A DNA stretch of 64,000 nt from Solea solea (Eukaryota; Chordata; Actinopteri; Pleuronectiformes; Soleidae): NCBI RefSeq assembly GCF_958295425.1, contig NC_081142.1:21596530-21660529 (forward strand). The letters are read 5' to 3'. This document shows, in pieces, positions 11,720-22,470 of this stretch. The first letter of the stretch is position 1; each line of letters begins with the position of its first letter. Position numbers and translations under genes: made by a program. The notes under the pieces are model-generated. The model made no database searches, was not told where the DNA came from, and saw only the letters and a list, made by a program, of their open reading frames with translations.

Positions 11720-11952
11720 TCTCTCCAAAGACACCGCTCACTTCTTGAAGAGGATTGACGCTCTGCGGTCCTTCATGTGCACAAACCCCCCACACCCCCT
11801 CACACTACACGACACACCTACTCAACTCTGATTGTGTCACAGAAGAGACTGCGTCTGAAACGTGATGACGTCTACGCTGGTGAAGAAGAAGGATGAAGAG
11901 AGAGAACCCAAGAGTTTAAAAACAACACAAAACAACGTGTTATACTTACACA

Positions 11953-14044
11953 ATGACGGTGGAAAAGGTAAGAATGGATAAAGAACACATTTTAATAACA
12001 CTGCACGAATAGTCATTATTTGTATACATTACAAATAATTGTAATTGTATACATTATACATTATTTGTATACATTTAATCAATTAAGTTTGGTATATATA
12101 TATATATATACATATATATACAGGTTATAACATTGAGACAGGGGGTCTCATTTTCAACCAAGAAACGTATAAGATAAACTACATGCTCTTTATTTATTTG
12201 TGTATAGTTTTTTTTTATCTGTTTTTCAATCTTTAAATGACTCTGAGAAGTTGCACACAGTTTGCTATTGCTAATTTGAAAACTTGTGACCTCAGTTCTA
12301 CAATTGTTAAATTGTTATTGATAAAAGATTTGATGATGAATAATATTTTTCATGTTTAGATGTTTTTAGATGTTTCATGTTTTTCATGTCAACCGAACCA
12401 TAAAAGGTTCGGTTGAATCATGGTCAACCGTGTCATTTGATTTGATTCAATTCAGTTTGGACAGGGAAAGTCTTATAGGCACATGCAATCCAGTTCGTTA
12501 CTACTTGATTCTGGATGAAACATTTTCCCATGTTAAAAATAAGAATTACAATTTAATTTTAATTTATTATTTTATTATTTTTTTTTAAATTCTCTTATAG
12601 AGCAACACTACTTTAACAGATGGAGCAGGCCCTGAGCTGAGGAGATGCAACATTTGCCAAACAAAAGGGAGCTGCGCAAAGCTTGTTGCTCATCTGCAGG
12701 GACACGACGGTCAAGTATAGAGTATGGTGGTAAGTGCATCTATATTATCAAATATTTTCTCATTTCAATGCTGAAAGGCCTTCATTTCCCCATGAGCCTT
12801 ACATGTTATGAAATATGATGTTATTTCTGTTTGTCCTGACCATGGATAAGTGTGACCATCAAACTATTCAACTCATCCCTTTTGAGTATCAGACACTCAC
12901 AATAAGTAAACTAATGGCGCATTTCCACAGGCTCTACTCGCCTCGCCTCGCCATGCCAAAACATGATTTAAGTAGCGTTTCCACTAGCATAGTACCTGGT
13001 ACCAGGTACTATTTTTAGTACCTGCTCCGGCAAGGTTCCAAGCGTGCTGAGTAGTAGGTCCTACGCGATGATTGGTCAGACTGCCGGCCGCTGACGGGCC
13101 CATCACAGGAAGAGACGTCCCACACAGAAATCAAGCCCAACAGCACCAAACTGTAGATCACTTAAAACTACTTTAGCCTAAAAACGTGGGTTAATCTCCA
13201 ACAACTACCAGGGAAACCTCTATATTTAACAGGAGTCTTTTAAAGGGGAGTGGTGTATTTAGGGACAACGTCGGCGATCGCGAGTGGCATCACAGACCGC
13301 TGCCGCTGTAGTCTGTGGAGTAGGAGGCTGTACTCCGGAGAGGTGTGGACAGAAATCAAACCGAACAGCGCCGATTTGTAGATAAGTTAAAACTACTGAA
13401 CAATCCTAAAACGTGGGTTAATCTCCCAACAACTACAGAAGTCTGGTGTAAAGTCACTAGTCACTGGTGTGTGTGTATGTGTGTGTGTCGTGTACAAAAC
13501 AAAGTTACCGCAGTTTCACTCAGCCGTGGAGTAATGGCTCCGCCCGCGTTAAGTAGGTACTTTTTTGCAGTGGAGATGCAACCTAACCCGAGGCGAGCCT
13601 AGTAGAGCCGGTGGAAATGCGCCATAAACAAATGCTGGAGCCTTTTCATCTATGTCATCACTGTACTTCATGTGTATAGAATCTTTAGTTCATGTGCATT
13701 TGATTTTCACTGTTTAGAATTTAGATTTTGAGAAAAAGTTTCAAGACTCCTGCATTTTTATAGATGCCCCTGATAATGATTGTTCTTTGAACCTTTCATT
13801 ATTTCCTTCCTTATTTCATTAGGAAGAAATGTAACAATTTGCCTCTCAGACAGGGTTTGAAAAAATAATTGTTTAGTTTGTTTCTCGAAACTTATGAATC
13901 ACTTTTCTTATGTGTCTTTTAGGATACAGTGTATACAAACGGCACCTTGACTGTGTGCAAAGCAGCCATTATCACTGTGGCTTTGTGAAAAATGTTTTGT
14001 CAGTCAGTTTAAACCCTGCTGCAAGACAGCAACCACAAATATGA
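11953..14044 (+). pseudogene. Possible three-exon zinc-finger-like small gene or remnant (81 aa)
   Basis: A plausible spliced frame: 11953-11967 (MTVEK, donor GTAAGA), 12601-12709 (acceptor TTATAG, donor GTCAAG, which is weak) and 13923-14044 (acceptor TTTTAG, ending in TGA). Lengths 15, 109 and 122 bp join in phase to 81 codons. The second exon has a C-x2-C-x11-H-x3-H pattern (CNIC...HLQGH) like a C2H2 finger, followed across the junction by another Cys/His-containing stretch (KRHLDC). Without splicing, exon 2 stops at TAG 12718. A MITE (12915-13624) lies in intron 2. It could be a transposon-derived gene relic or a chance join. Family not recognised. Confidence 0.2.
12915..13624. mobile_element. 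710-bp MITE, PIF/Harbinger-like, TAA target duplication
   Basis: Ends are inverted repeats of about 33 bp with a few mismatches: left TGGCGCATTTCCACAGGCTC, right GAGCCGGTGGAAATGCGCCA. TAA flanks both sides (12912-12914 and 13625-13627). A 3-bp TWA-type duplication is the habit of PIF/Harbinger elements, so that family is inferred. The inside contains a GGTACCAGGTAC palindromic patch near the left end and a short GT-rich run at 13465-13490. No transposase is encoded. Confidence 0.75.
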
Positions 14045-14754
14045 CGGCAACTTTGGCATCCACGATGACTCCAGCATCCACGGTGACTCCAGCGTCCACA
14101 GCAGACTATCAGGGGGAAAAAAAAGATATAAAAATGGTATAAAAAACATGTATGTTTACTATGGTACTATGTCCTTCTGAATCCAACATGGATCTCTTTT
14201 GGAAGTTGTTGACATTTGCATTTGAGACATGCTGTAACAATTCTGATTGTGTTGATTGTCTACAGGTGCCACCAGACACAGAAGACCTTCCCTACAGCAA
14301 GATTTCCTCCCAAAGACTTGGTTAGTCTAAGCATTTCTTTTCACACATCAACAACCACACAGATCCTTACTCTCTCAGTCAGGCTTTTACTTTCATCAAA
14401 ATACCTATTGATGTCCAACTGGCTGGGTTTGATTCAGATACCAATGTTTCACATTTCTCCCTGGAAATAGGTAACATCTCCTTAATGTACCACCAGCACA
14501 GAATTTTAGGAGGGTTATTTTCAGGTTAAAAACATGATCAAGTAGACTTTTATTAGTTCTAATCGTTGTTCTGTCCAGTTGAATAACATGTCAAACTACA
14601 AACTAATAACACATTCAATAAATGTAGTCCTATATTAAACACACCTATTTGTAACATACAGGTTGCCATGATGTTGAAAGTTTGCAAAAACAAATGAAAT
14701 TATTCAAAACATTACATTGTACAGAAGTGTGTTCATAGTGGAATTTTTTCGGGG
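13628..14754. other. Intergenic or intronic DNA
   Basis: Contains the possible exon at 13923-14044 and an 18-bp imperfect tandem repeat at about 14055-14105 (GACTCCAGC(A/G)TCCAC(A/G)). A further stretch at about 14380-14480 reads as an uninterrupted peptide (AFTFIKIPIDVQLAGFDSDT) ending at a GGTAAC donor-like site. It might be another exon of the same relic. Nothing firmer. Confidence 0.3.
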
Positions 14755-14759
14755 TCAGT

Positions 14760-14848
14760 ATCACGTTATAATGTGATACTATATTGTTTAAACGTGATAA
14801 TTATATCACATAAATGTGATACTATATTGCGTAAATGTGATAATTAAA
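14760..14848. repeat. Two tandem copies of a 43-bp palindromic unit
   Basis: Each unit reads TATCAC, a short spacer, GTGATACTATATTG, then GTGATAATTA. TATCAC...GTGATA pairs within and between units can form hairpins. Possibly the remnant of a small foldback element. Confidence 0.6.
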
Positions 14849-15324
14849 TGTTGAAAGAACTGCGTGCTTGATTCCAATCGGCATTTATATATTCTAGCAG
14901 TTTGGCTATAACATTTCATAGTTTACAAAGTGACATTAATTATTCACAAATTGCACAGAAAGTACATTTCTGTGTTCATAAAAGTCAACACGAGTATTAT
15001 ATTCCTGTCTATTCCTGTCGCACACCAGGATAAAAGTCTCTTGTCAACAAGTGTCTATGAAATACGCGTGTGTAAATAAAATTAAATAAATGTCAATGAT
15101 CTGTCTTGTCTGTATCTGTACACTTTTTTGTTGTTTAAAAGTTTACTTTTGTTGTTGAGAGAGTTTGATTTAATTTGCTCGAGTTAAATGCACTTTATAT
15201 GGTGTAACTGTTACTAGAAGTGCAGGATAAACATCTTGCTGTCTGTCAACGTGCAATAAATATAGAAAGTTATGTACAAACACCTGTCTGTTCTACTCAT
15301 TTCAACTGACTTGTGAAAACTACA
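14849..15324. other. AT-rich intergenic DNA, no gene seen
   Basis: No ORF, repeat end or motif that I can support. Confidence 0.4.
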
Positions 15325-15379
15325 CAAAAAAATCCCAAATCTTTGTCATATAGCAACTTTTTTTTTAACAGTAACGCAA

Positions 15380-18300
15380 CATGCTACTCAAGATGGCGGC
15401 GCAGACGCATGCAGCGGCTTTGCTCTCTCCGTGGTGGTTCGTGTTTGTCTTGTTCGTCTTCCCTTCCGTGTCTTTTGTGACAGCGAACACTTTGATTTAC
15501 GACCGGTTTGACCTTATACGGATTGGGACATTCTACGGTGAGCTAGACGCTGCTAAATCTCATCGTTTTGATCTCCCGCACGAGATCACTCTACCAGCGG
15601 GGAACCCGTGGATTACCTTACCGGGGCGGAGACGCAGGAGACGGCGCAGGGAACGGCGCCAGAAGCGAGGCAGCAGGGGGGGCATTAAGGTCCGACTTCG
15701 GAGAGCCCCACACAGACCAGGGCTCCCAAGCCTCTTCCTGACCAACGCCAGATCGCTCGGCAACAAGTTGGACGAGTTGGCGCTGACCATCGACGCTCGG
15801 AGAACAACTACAGACTGTTCGCTGGTGGTGATCACAGAGACCTGGCTACATGCGGGGATCCCAGACGAGGCCATTATTCTGGCAGGACGCACAGCGCACC
15901 GGGCTGACAGGAACCGTAACTCCGGTAAAAGCAGGGGTGGAGGAGTCTGCATCTACTCTAACAACAGATGGTGCACAAACGCCACAGTGACTGAAAGACA
16001 CTGCTCACCAGATCTGGAGTTTGTTACCCTGAGATGCCGACCATTTTACTTGCCACGTGAGTTTACTGTTGTTTTTGTTTTGGCAGTCTATATTCCACCA
16101 AGCGCAAATGCCAGCGCAGCTTTGAGCATTCTGCTAAAAACTATTGGAGATCTTCAGTCTGTACACCCGGATGGGATTTTTATTGTGGCAGGAGACTTTA
16201 ATCATGTAAACATGCGGTCCGTCCTCCCCAATTTCCATCAGCACGTTACATGTCCAACTAGGGAGGGCAAAACACTGGACCATGTGTACAGCAATGTTAA
16301 AGGAGCATATAAAGTCTCTGCCCTGCCCCACCTCGGCCAGTCTGACCACCTCTCTCTCCTGCTTACCCCGGCTTACAGACCTGTCATCAAAACATCTGTG
16401 CCTACAGTGAGAACCATAAAGTCCTGGCCTACTGATGCCATCTTACAACTGCAGGACTGCTTTGAGCTCACTGACTGGACACTGTTCTCACAGCAGGATC
16501 TTGAAGGCTATACATCCACTGTACTGCATTATATATCATTCTGTATTGATAATGTTACTGTTGAGAAGCAGACCAGGCATTATCAAAACAACAAAGTGTG
16601 GATGAACAGAGATGTCAAGCTGCTGCTGAGGGATCGAGATACTGCCTTCCGCTCTGGCAACAGGGAGCTATACAATGTTGCCAGATCCAACCTAAAGAAG
16701 GGAATCAAAGAGGCAAAAGCAGCATACAGGAGGAAGATCGAGGAACACTTCAACGAGGGGGACCCCCGGCGTGTCTGGCAGGGCATTCAACAAATAACAA
16801 ACTACAGGGGAACAAGGGATCATGACATCAGCACCAGCAGCAACCTGGCTGAGGAGCTCAACCACTTCTTCACACGCTATGAGGTGAGCGGGAATGAGAC
16901 TGACCCCACACCACCCCCATGCACAAACACCCCAACACTCTCTGTTAGCACAGAGGAGGTAAGGCAGGTGTTCTGCAGGGTAAATCCCAGGAAAGCAGCT
17001 GGCCCGGACAGGATTCCAGGGAGAGTACTGAGAGACTGCGCTTACCAGCTGGCAGACGCTCTTACCCCCATCTTTAACCTCTCCCTTTCCACCTGCACTG
17101 TCCCAAAATGCCTGAAATCTGCCACCATAGTCCCGGTCCCCAAGAAAACAGTTATGAGCAGCCCAAATGACTACAGACCTGTGGCGCTCACTTCCACTGT
17201 GATGAAGTGTTTTGAAAGACTGTTGCTAAAAAACATCAAAGCCTCTCTCCCCCCCAGCCTTGACCGGCACCAGTTTGCGTACAGGGCTAACAGATCCACC
17301 GCAGATGCCATCAACACAGCCCTCCACAACATACTGACACACCTTGAACACCCTGGCACCTACGCAAGACTGCTGTTTCTGGACTTCAGCTCTGCATTCA
17401 ACTGCATCATCCCCAGCCAGCTGGTGTCCAAGTTACTCAGCCTGGGCATCAACCAGAACATCTGCAGCTGGATCAGAGACTTTCTGACAGACCGCCCTCA
17501 GTCAGTGCGGATGGGCCCTCACCACTCATCAGTCCTCACACTCAGCACAGGGGCCCCCCAGGGCTGTGTGCTGAGTCCGCTACTGTACATACTGTACACC
17601 TACGACTGTACACCGTCACACAACAACAACATCTTTGTCAAATTTGCTGACGACACTACAGTAGTGGGGCTCATCCACAACAACGATGAGTCTGCTTACA
17701 GAGACGACATCCATAAACTCATCACCTGGTGCTCCACAAACAACCTGGCCCTCAACTCCTCCAAAACCAAGGAAATGTTGATTGACTTCCGCAGGAAAAG
17801 AACAGACCCTGCCCCTGTCCACATCAGAGGAGATGTAGTGGAGAGGGTCAGTGACTTCAAGTTCCTCGGAACACACATCTCCTGTGACCTCACCTGGTCC
17901 ACTAACATCTCTGCCCTGGCGAAGAAAGGTCAACAGCGCCTGTACTTTCTAAGAACAATGAGGAAAGCCAATCTGCCTCAGAAACTGCTCCAGACATTTT
18001 ACACCTGTGCCATACAAAGCATCATCACATACAACATCATAGTGTGGTTCAACAGTTGTACTGCGGCTGACAGAAAAGCCCTGGACAGAGTCAGGAAGTC
18101 AGCCCAGAAAATAACACACACACAACTGCCGTCACTTTTTGACATACACCACACCAGATGCCAACAACGAGCACAAAACATAATCAAGGACAGTTTCCAC
18201 CCAGGCCACTCCTTGTTCTCGCTGCTGCCCTCCGGGAGGCGCTACAGATCATCACGGTCCCACACATCCAGGCTGACCAACAGCTTCTACCCCAGCGCCA

Positions 18301-18538
18301 TCAGGCAACTGAACTCTTGCACATAGTTGTCTGCCCACACTGACTGACACTGAAAACACTGACTGCACTTTAAAAATTGACTGTGCACTTTAGGAAGCTG
18401 TGCAATATTGAATTTTACTGTCTTATTGTTGTTGATTGTGTGTATGTCTTTTTAAACCACATGGAGGTTTGCATTTTAAATTTCGTTTGTACCTTGGTAT
18501 AAATGACAATAAAAGGATTCAATTCAAAAAAAAAAAAA
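15380..18538 (+). mobile_element. CR1/L2-like non-LTR retrotransposon (LINE) with poly(A)-ended 3' tail
   Basis: Element of about 3.16 kb: a single long ORF (15381-18326), about 200 bp of 3' UTR with an AATAAAAGG signal, and an A-tract ending at 18538. The 5' end coincides nearly with the ORF start, so the 5' UTR is missing (5' truncation is typical of LINEs) or very short. Any target duplication is only a few bases (CAA/AA) and is hidden by the A-tract. Confidence 0.75.
15381..18326 (+). CDS. LINE ORF2-type protein: APE endonuclease plus reverse transcriptase (981 aa)
   Basis: Uninterrupted 981 codons. The N-terminus (1-113) has a hydrophobic stretch and a poly-Arg block (about 82-97) and is not recognised. 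The APE-type endonuclease spans roughly 115-330: N near 122 (TNARSLGNK), catalytic E153 (ITETW), G271-D272-F273-N274 and S321-D322-H323. Reverse transcriptase spans roughly 520-830: D668 in LFLDFSSAFN, GAPQGCVLSPLL, and the catalytic F755-A-D-D box. The C-terminal part carries HPGHSLFSLLPSGRRY, common in fish CR1/L2-group elements. It nicks target DNA and primes cDNA synthesis there (target-primed reverse transcription, known for the family). All key residues I looked for are present, so the ORF may be functional, but without a visible 5' UTR promoter it is probably not self-expressed. Confidence 0.85.
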   Translation: MLLKMAAQTHAAALLSPWWFVFVLFVFPSVSFVTANTLIYDRFDLIRIGTFYGELDAAKSHRFDLPHEITLPAGNPWITLPGRRRRRRRRERRQKRGSRGGIKVRLRRAPHRPGLPSLFLTNARSLGNKLDELALTIDARRTTTDCSLVVITETWLHAGIPDEAIILAGRTAHRADRNRNSGKSRGGGVCIYSNNRWCTNATVTERHCSPDLEFVTLRCRPFYLPREFTVVFVLAVYIPPSANASAALSILLKTIGDLQSVHPDGIFIVAGDFNHVNMRSVLPNFHQHVTCPTREGKTLDHVYSNVKGAYKVSALPHLGQSDHLSLLLTPAYRPVIKTSVPTVRTIKSWPTDAILQLQDCFELTDWTLFSQQDLEGYTSTVLHYISFCIDNVTVEKQTRHYQNNKVWMNRDVKLLLRDRDTAFRSGNRELYNVARSNLKKGIKEAKAAYRRKIEEHFNEGDPRRVWQGIQQITNYRGTRDHDISTSSNLAEELNHFFTRYEVSGNETDPTPPPCTNTPTLSVSTEEVRQVFCRVNPRKAAGPDRIPGRVLRDCAYQLADALTPIFNLSLSTCTVPKCLKSATIVPVPKKTVMSSPNDYRPVALTSTVMKCFERLLLKNIKASLPPSLDRHQFAYRANRSTADAINTALHNILTHLEHPGTYARLLFLDFSSAFNCIIPSQLVSKLLSLGINQNICSWIRDFLTDRPQSVRMGPHHSSVLTLSTGAPQGCVLSPLLYILYTYDCTPSHNNNIFVKFADDTTVVGLIHNNDESAYRDDIHKLITWCSTNNLALNSSKTKEMLIDFRRKRTDPAPVHIRGDVVERVSDFKFLGTHISCDLTWSTNISALAKKGQQRLYFLRTMRKANLPQKLLQTFYTCAIQSIITYNIIVWFNSCTAADRKALDRVRKSAQKITHTQLPSLFDIHHTRCQQRAQNIIKDSFHPGHSLFSLLPSGRRYRSSRSHTSRLTNSFYPSAIRQLNSCT

Positions 18539-18667
18539 TAGTTACTTTCCCTGGTAAAAAGTTACTTTTATTATAGAGTAATTCAGTTACTAACTCAGTT
18601 ACTTTTTAGAAACAAGTAGTGAGTAACTATAACTAATTACTTTTTTAAAGTAACATTCCCAACACTG

Positions 18668-18798
18668 GTAGTCATAGTATTTACATCATTATTATACTAC
18701 AATTAAAATTGATATCATTACATCATTTTTCTCCAACAATCTGTTACATCTGCTTGTTTCAGAACTGTCCTGACTAAACCTAAAACCTAATGCAACTG
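18668..18798. other. Short AT-rich spacer, nothing seen
   Basis: Sequence between the split repeat and the following (TA)n tract. Confidence 0.5.

Positions 18799-18838
<40 letters not shown>
18799..18838. repeat. (TA)n microsatellite
   Basis: About 20 uninterrupted TA units. Open frames that cross it on both strands are artefacts of the repeat. Confidence 0.95.
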
Positions 18839-18840
<2 letters not shown>

Positions 18841-19115
18841 GATGTTCCTGATCTCTACCTCACCTCCCTCTTTCCTTTTCTCTCCCCCCTTTCTGTCCCG
18901 CCACCTCTCCTCTGTCCCTCGTTTTCCTTTCACCCTACGAGTCAGATGTTGCACATCTTGTCTCTCGGGTTCTGCCAAAGATTTCTTCTCAAAAGGGAGT
19001 TGTTTCTCTCCATTCTCTCCTAGAGGTTGCTCACTGGGTGCCTGCCTTACTATATAAAGTGCCTTGACATTGTGTTGTGATTTAGTGCTATACAACATTA
19101 AATGATATTAAATAT
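18839..19115 (+). mobile_element. Probable LINE/SINE 3' region fragment
   Basis: C/T-rich start (CCTCCCTCTTTCCTTTTCTC), then TATATAAAGTGCCTTGACAT and GTGATTTAGTGCTATACAAC near the end. The final words resemble 3' ends of abundant fish retroposons (AAAGTGCCTTGA ... GTGATTTGGCGCTATA, from memory). No coding content. Confidence 0.45.
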
Positions 19116-20785
19116 GGAAATTACTACTCAGTGAGTCCTCATTTGTTGCCTGCACACCCACTGATATGGGTTAAGCAGCACTAATTACAAAATTAGGTGT
19201 TACCATCCACACCTGTTTGCTATTGCTCTGCTGATTGTATTGTCATTGTTGTGCTATGAGCATGTAATCCACTCTGTTTGTTGTTAGGGCACATGTTACT
19301 AAGTCAATCCATGATTATGACGTGGTTTTATTGGCTGCAAAACACATGCTATGAATACATGAACTGGTTTGGCAATAATACACCAGGTGTGTCATATTCT
19401 CGCAAAACTATATTTTCTATTACCCATCCCTTTCTTTTCTGAACTCGGAACATAAACTCTTTGTCTTATTTTCTGTTTCCGCTTTGGGCTATTTTAAATT
19501 AAAGTGTCGGGAGCGTGTTTCCCTATGCTGCCATCCTCTCCTTTAGTTCCCGGAAGTCTCCTTATTTTGCATTCCATTTACTTGTTTTGATCATTTTTGC
19601 TTTATTTTGTGGTTTGATGAACAGTACCTTTGTGCTGAGACTGCAGAGGTCATTCATGCTGTCTGTGAAAAAAAAATATACAGGCAAATAAGTTGATGGA
19701 TGAAATTACTTCAGTGACTGAAACCTATTATAAATAATTTATGAAAGACCTGCCTTTGCCATTTCCTTTCAACAATTCACAATGAAATGTCCTGAAAAAA
19801 AATGCTCATCCACATAAAAAAATATGCCTTAATAACACATTGTTCTCTCTGTGAGAAACACACCTCCTGATAAAAATAGATTTTCATCCACTGTTGTTAG
19901 TTTAATATCAAAAGGTGTGGTTTCAGAACATTCACCAGTAGAACACAATATCTCCAAACAATCCTGTCTGACGCCCTGTAACTAAATTAAAAGTGAAACA
20001 TCAGGAAACCCCAAGGCATTTGACACCACGGAAAGTAAACTACACAAACAAATGAAATGGCAGTGATCATTACAAAAACAATATCATATATTATGTGAGC
20101 TCAGAGTCTCTGTGTGAAAAATGCTGTCAATTCAGGAGCAGGAGGTGTGGCAATGCATCAGAGCACATCAACAATACTGCATAATATTGTTTAATCTCTG
20201 GCCAATCCTGTATGACGTCTTTGAAGCAAATTCTTTATTGACATGAAAGAATAACTAAGGAGACACTAAGGACAACAGAAGCAAACAATCATACATGACC
20301 CTCACTTTACTGATCAATATCCACTGAACATATCTCAAATGTACCTCTTAATGTACCTCAGAATAATCTTTAAAAGTTTCGGTTTCATCACAAATTAAAA
20401 AAAATAAAAATAAAATAGCCATCTGATCATAAATTAGTGTCTGAAAAACTATCTTCATATTGACAAAGTGTTTTATACTTCAAATGAATCTGAAGCCATC
20501 TACACTGAAAATGGCCGACAAACTTATATAAGTACTTTAGTTGGTTATACTGAAATTAATGAAATGTATTAATATGCATTCATAAGAATATTATTTAATA
20601 TTATTTGCTTTACATAACAAAAGCTGTGTGCAGCAATCTAAAACATGACCCACTGTTTGAATAAAACACCACCTAAGTTTTCTCCTTTGGTTAGAACAAA
20701 AATTTGAATCACAAGTTTATTGTTTACTCTTTGATAATACAGCATGTGCTGTTCACTTTTCGTAGTTAAGACACTCAATGAATTC
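19116..20785. other. Intergenic DNA, no gene seen
   Basis: AT-rich. Around 19910-20270 there are loosely similar modules (GGTGTGG followed by AATCCTGT(C/A)TGACG), and another relative lies at 22870-23000. This suggests old diverged duplication. No coding signal. Confidence 0.4.
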
Positions 20786-20851
20786 CCTAGACCCTAACCT
20801 TAACCATAACTACCCTAACCTAAGTCTAACCCTAAACCCAAGGCTTAACCC
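20786..20851. repeat. Degenerate telomere-like (CCCTAA) repeat
   Basis: About ten imperfect copies of CCCTAA / CCTAACC / CTTAACC in about 65 bp. Short interstitial tracts of this kind are common in fish and do not mark a chromosome end here. Confidence 0.6.
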
Positions 20852-21495
20852 TTGCTTTTAAGGGATGACAAAACATTCGTAAACTCCCTCCCTATGGTTT
20901 ACAAGTTTTTTTGGTCCTTACAAAGAGACCCATACAAGAAAAAACACACAAGCTTTAATGGGGAGGAAAACAGGTGCTGTTTGCCAATGTTTGTGCCGAA
21001 TATAAACACAAATGCTGCAGTATCAAACGTTCTGTAGAGGGGCATAATTTTGTTCATGTTGTACACAAACACAGAGGTGGTTTAGTCCTGCCCTCTCAGC
21101 GCTCTCTCTCTCTATCAGCGGTACCTGCAGCCTTACAGCAGGAGAATTGAGAATTGTGTGGAAGAGTTTCAGTGACAGATGAATACAGTTAACACTAAAT
21201 TAGGGATAGATCTGCCTGCTGTGAAATAGCTGTACAATGTACAGGCCTATATTACAGCACTGCATTTTAAGTTGATTACATTCAACATGTAATGACATAC
21301 ATATAAGCTTGTTTGGTGCTTTAATTGCAGTTGTCCACGTTGTTATTATTTACTTAATTTTATTTACTAATTTGAAATATCATCATGAACATCTTTAATG
21401 TGATATTGTGTGTTGATTACTAGGTAATCATTTTAAGCTCATACTGCCCACCCACAACTGAACAGTAGTATGGAGGTGTAGTCATAGGTCACAGG
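20852..21495. other. Intergenic DNA, no gene seen
   Basis: Mixed AT-rich sequence with a short CT run at 21100-21115. No supported feature. Confidence 0.4.
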
Positions 21496-21659
21496 AAACA
21501 GTGTGAACGTAAGTAAATTAGGGTCCATCACATGCATCAAGTTTTAATCATTGATAACATGTCTTAAAATTCTTTTGAACTGCAACCTTAATAATATAAT
21601 ATTGCAATGTTTATGTTTTGTTTTTTTTATTTTGAATGTGATCAATCCTATGTTTCTCT
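21496..21659 (+). repeat. Duplicated copy of gene B intron 1 (3' part)
   Basis: 164 bp matching 24790-24953 with only two differences seen (both near 21613-21614), in the same orientation and 3,294 bp upstream. The match stops about 11 bp before the exon 2 border of gene B. Exon 2 itself is not copied, and no other LU exon is found nearby. Either a local duplication broke here, or both copies belong to one repeat family. Confidence 0.85.
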
Positions 21660-22141
21660 TCACAGTAAGTATAACAGCATGAACTCTTAATATGTTTTAC
21701 TTTAAAATGCATACTTGACTGGTTTATAGTTTGGTTTTCAATTGTTGTTTGTTTGTTTTTGCGTTGGAAAATTTAATTTCAGGTGGCCTTCAACCTGTCA
21801 AACTGATGTCTGATGCAGCAGATGAAAATAAAAATAAAATAAAACAAGCTATTTTATGTTAATCTCTCAGATGCGGTACATGAAAAAATACTGCTTCGAC
21901 AAATTCCTTCAAACTCTAGAATTCAATCTTTAAAAAACAAGATTTTTAAAGTTAAAATGTCACAAGTGAAATTACACCATGTGGAGTGAATGTTTGCAAA
22001 CTGAAATGCTATATACATTTTAAAAGACTTGATCACTTGTATAATATTGTAGCTGTACTACCCTTTGATTACTGGCAGTATTACATAATGTAATGATATA
22101 CAATTACTATTAAAATATAGTATTCATAATTTAGTTGCCAA
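21660..22141. other. Intergenic DNA, no gene seen
   Basis: AT-rich. No supported feature. Confidence 0.4.
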
Positions 22142-22470
22142 TCAGAGTTTTCCTTTGTGTTCTAGACTCATTTCTTTAATTTCCCCTAGTGTTTTAAAAG
22201 GAACATTCAATGGATTCTTCCTTTGTCCTCTCACCAAGATTCTTAAAATTGTTTCAAAACATAGGAACAATAATTTATCAATCAAATGAATACTTGAGGT
22301 GGAGCTTAAAACAAATGTTTTAGTTTCTCTTCTGGGAGCAAGGCTAATATGATACGGCAGCTTGTTCCAATGGCTTGGAGTGTTAAAGTTAAATGGACAT
22401 TCATCAGTTTTCATGTAGACCCAGGGTCCGAAAGCCTGCTCCAGCTGATGTGAGGAGTCTTGCTGGTTCT
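22142..22470 (-). pseudogene. LINE C-terminal fragment (Rex1/L2-like), decayed
   Basis: On the minus strand the sequence reads PARLLTSAGAGF, then after small shifts FNFNTPSHWNKLPYHIS and further hydrophobic sequence. The pattern (...AP.LWN.LP..I...) is the conserved tail after the reverse transcriptase in fish L2/Rex1-group LINEs. No start, RT box or 3' tail remains. Confidence 0.55.

Larger units (their letters stand above)
15325..18667. mobile_element. Fish interspersed repeat split by a LINE insertion
   Basis: The right flank of the LINE (18539-18667) is rich in AGTTACTTTT / AAAGTAAC words and ends AACATTCCCAACACTGG, a widespread teleost repeat as I recall it. The left flank ends ...AACAGTAACGCAA. 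Joining the flanks restores GTAACGCAATAGTTACTTT, a continuous sequence of that repeat. The LINE therefore landed inside a pre-existing copy. The left limit is approximate and the family is not assigned. Confidence 0.45.

Noticed and set aside
16134..17933. Minus-strand and alternate plus-strand frames inside the LINE ORF
   Set aside because: Shadows of the 981-codon endonuclease/reverse-transcriptase frame, which holds all recognisable motifs.
18790..19098. Open frames on both strands starting in the (TA)n tract
   Set aside because: Ile/Tyr polymers from a microsatellite joined to a retroposon 3' region.
20786..20851. Chromosome end or telomere
   Set aside because: Only about ten imperfect CCCTAA units, with ordinary sequence on both sides.
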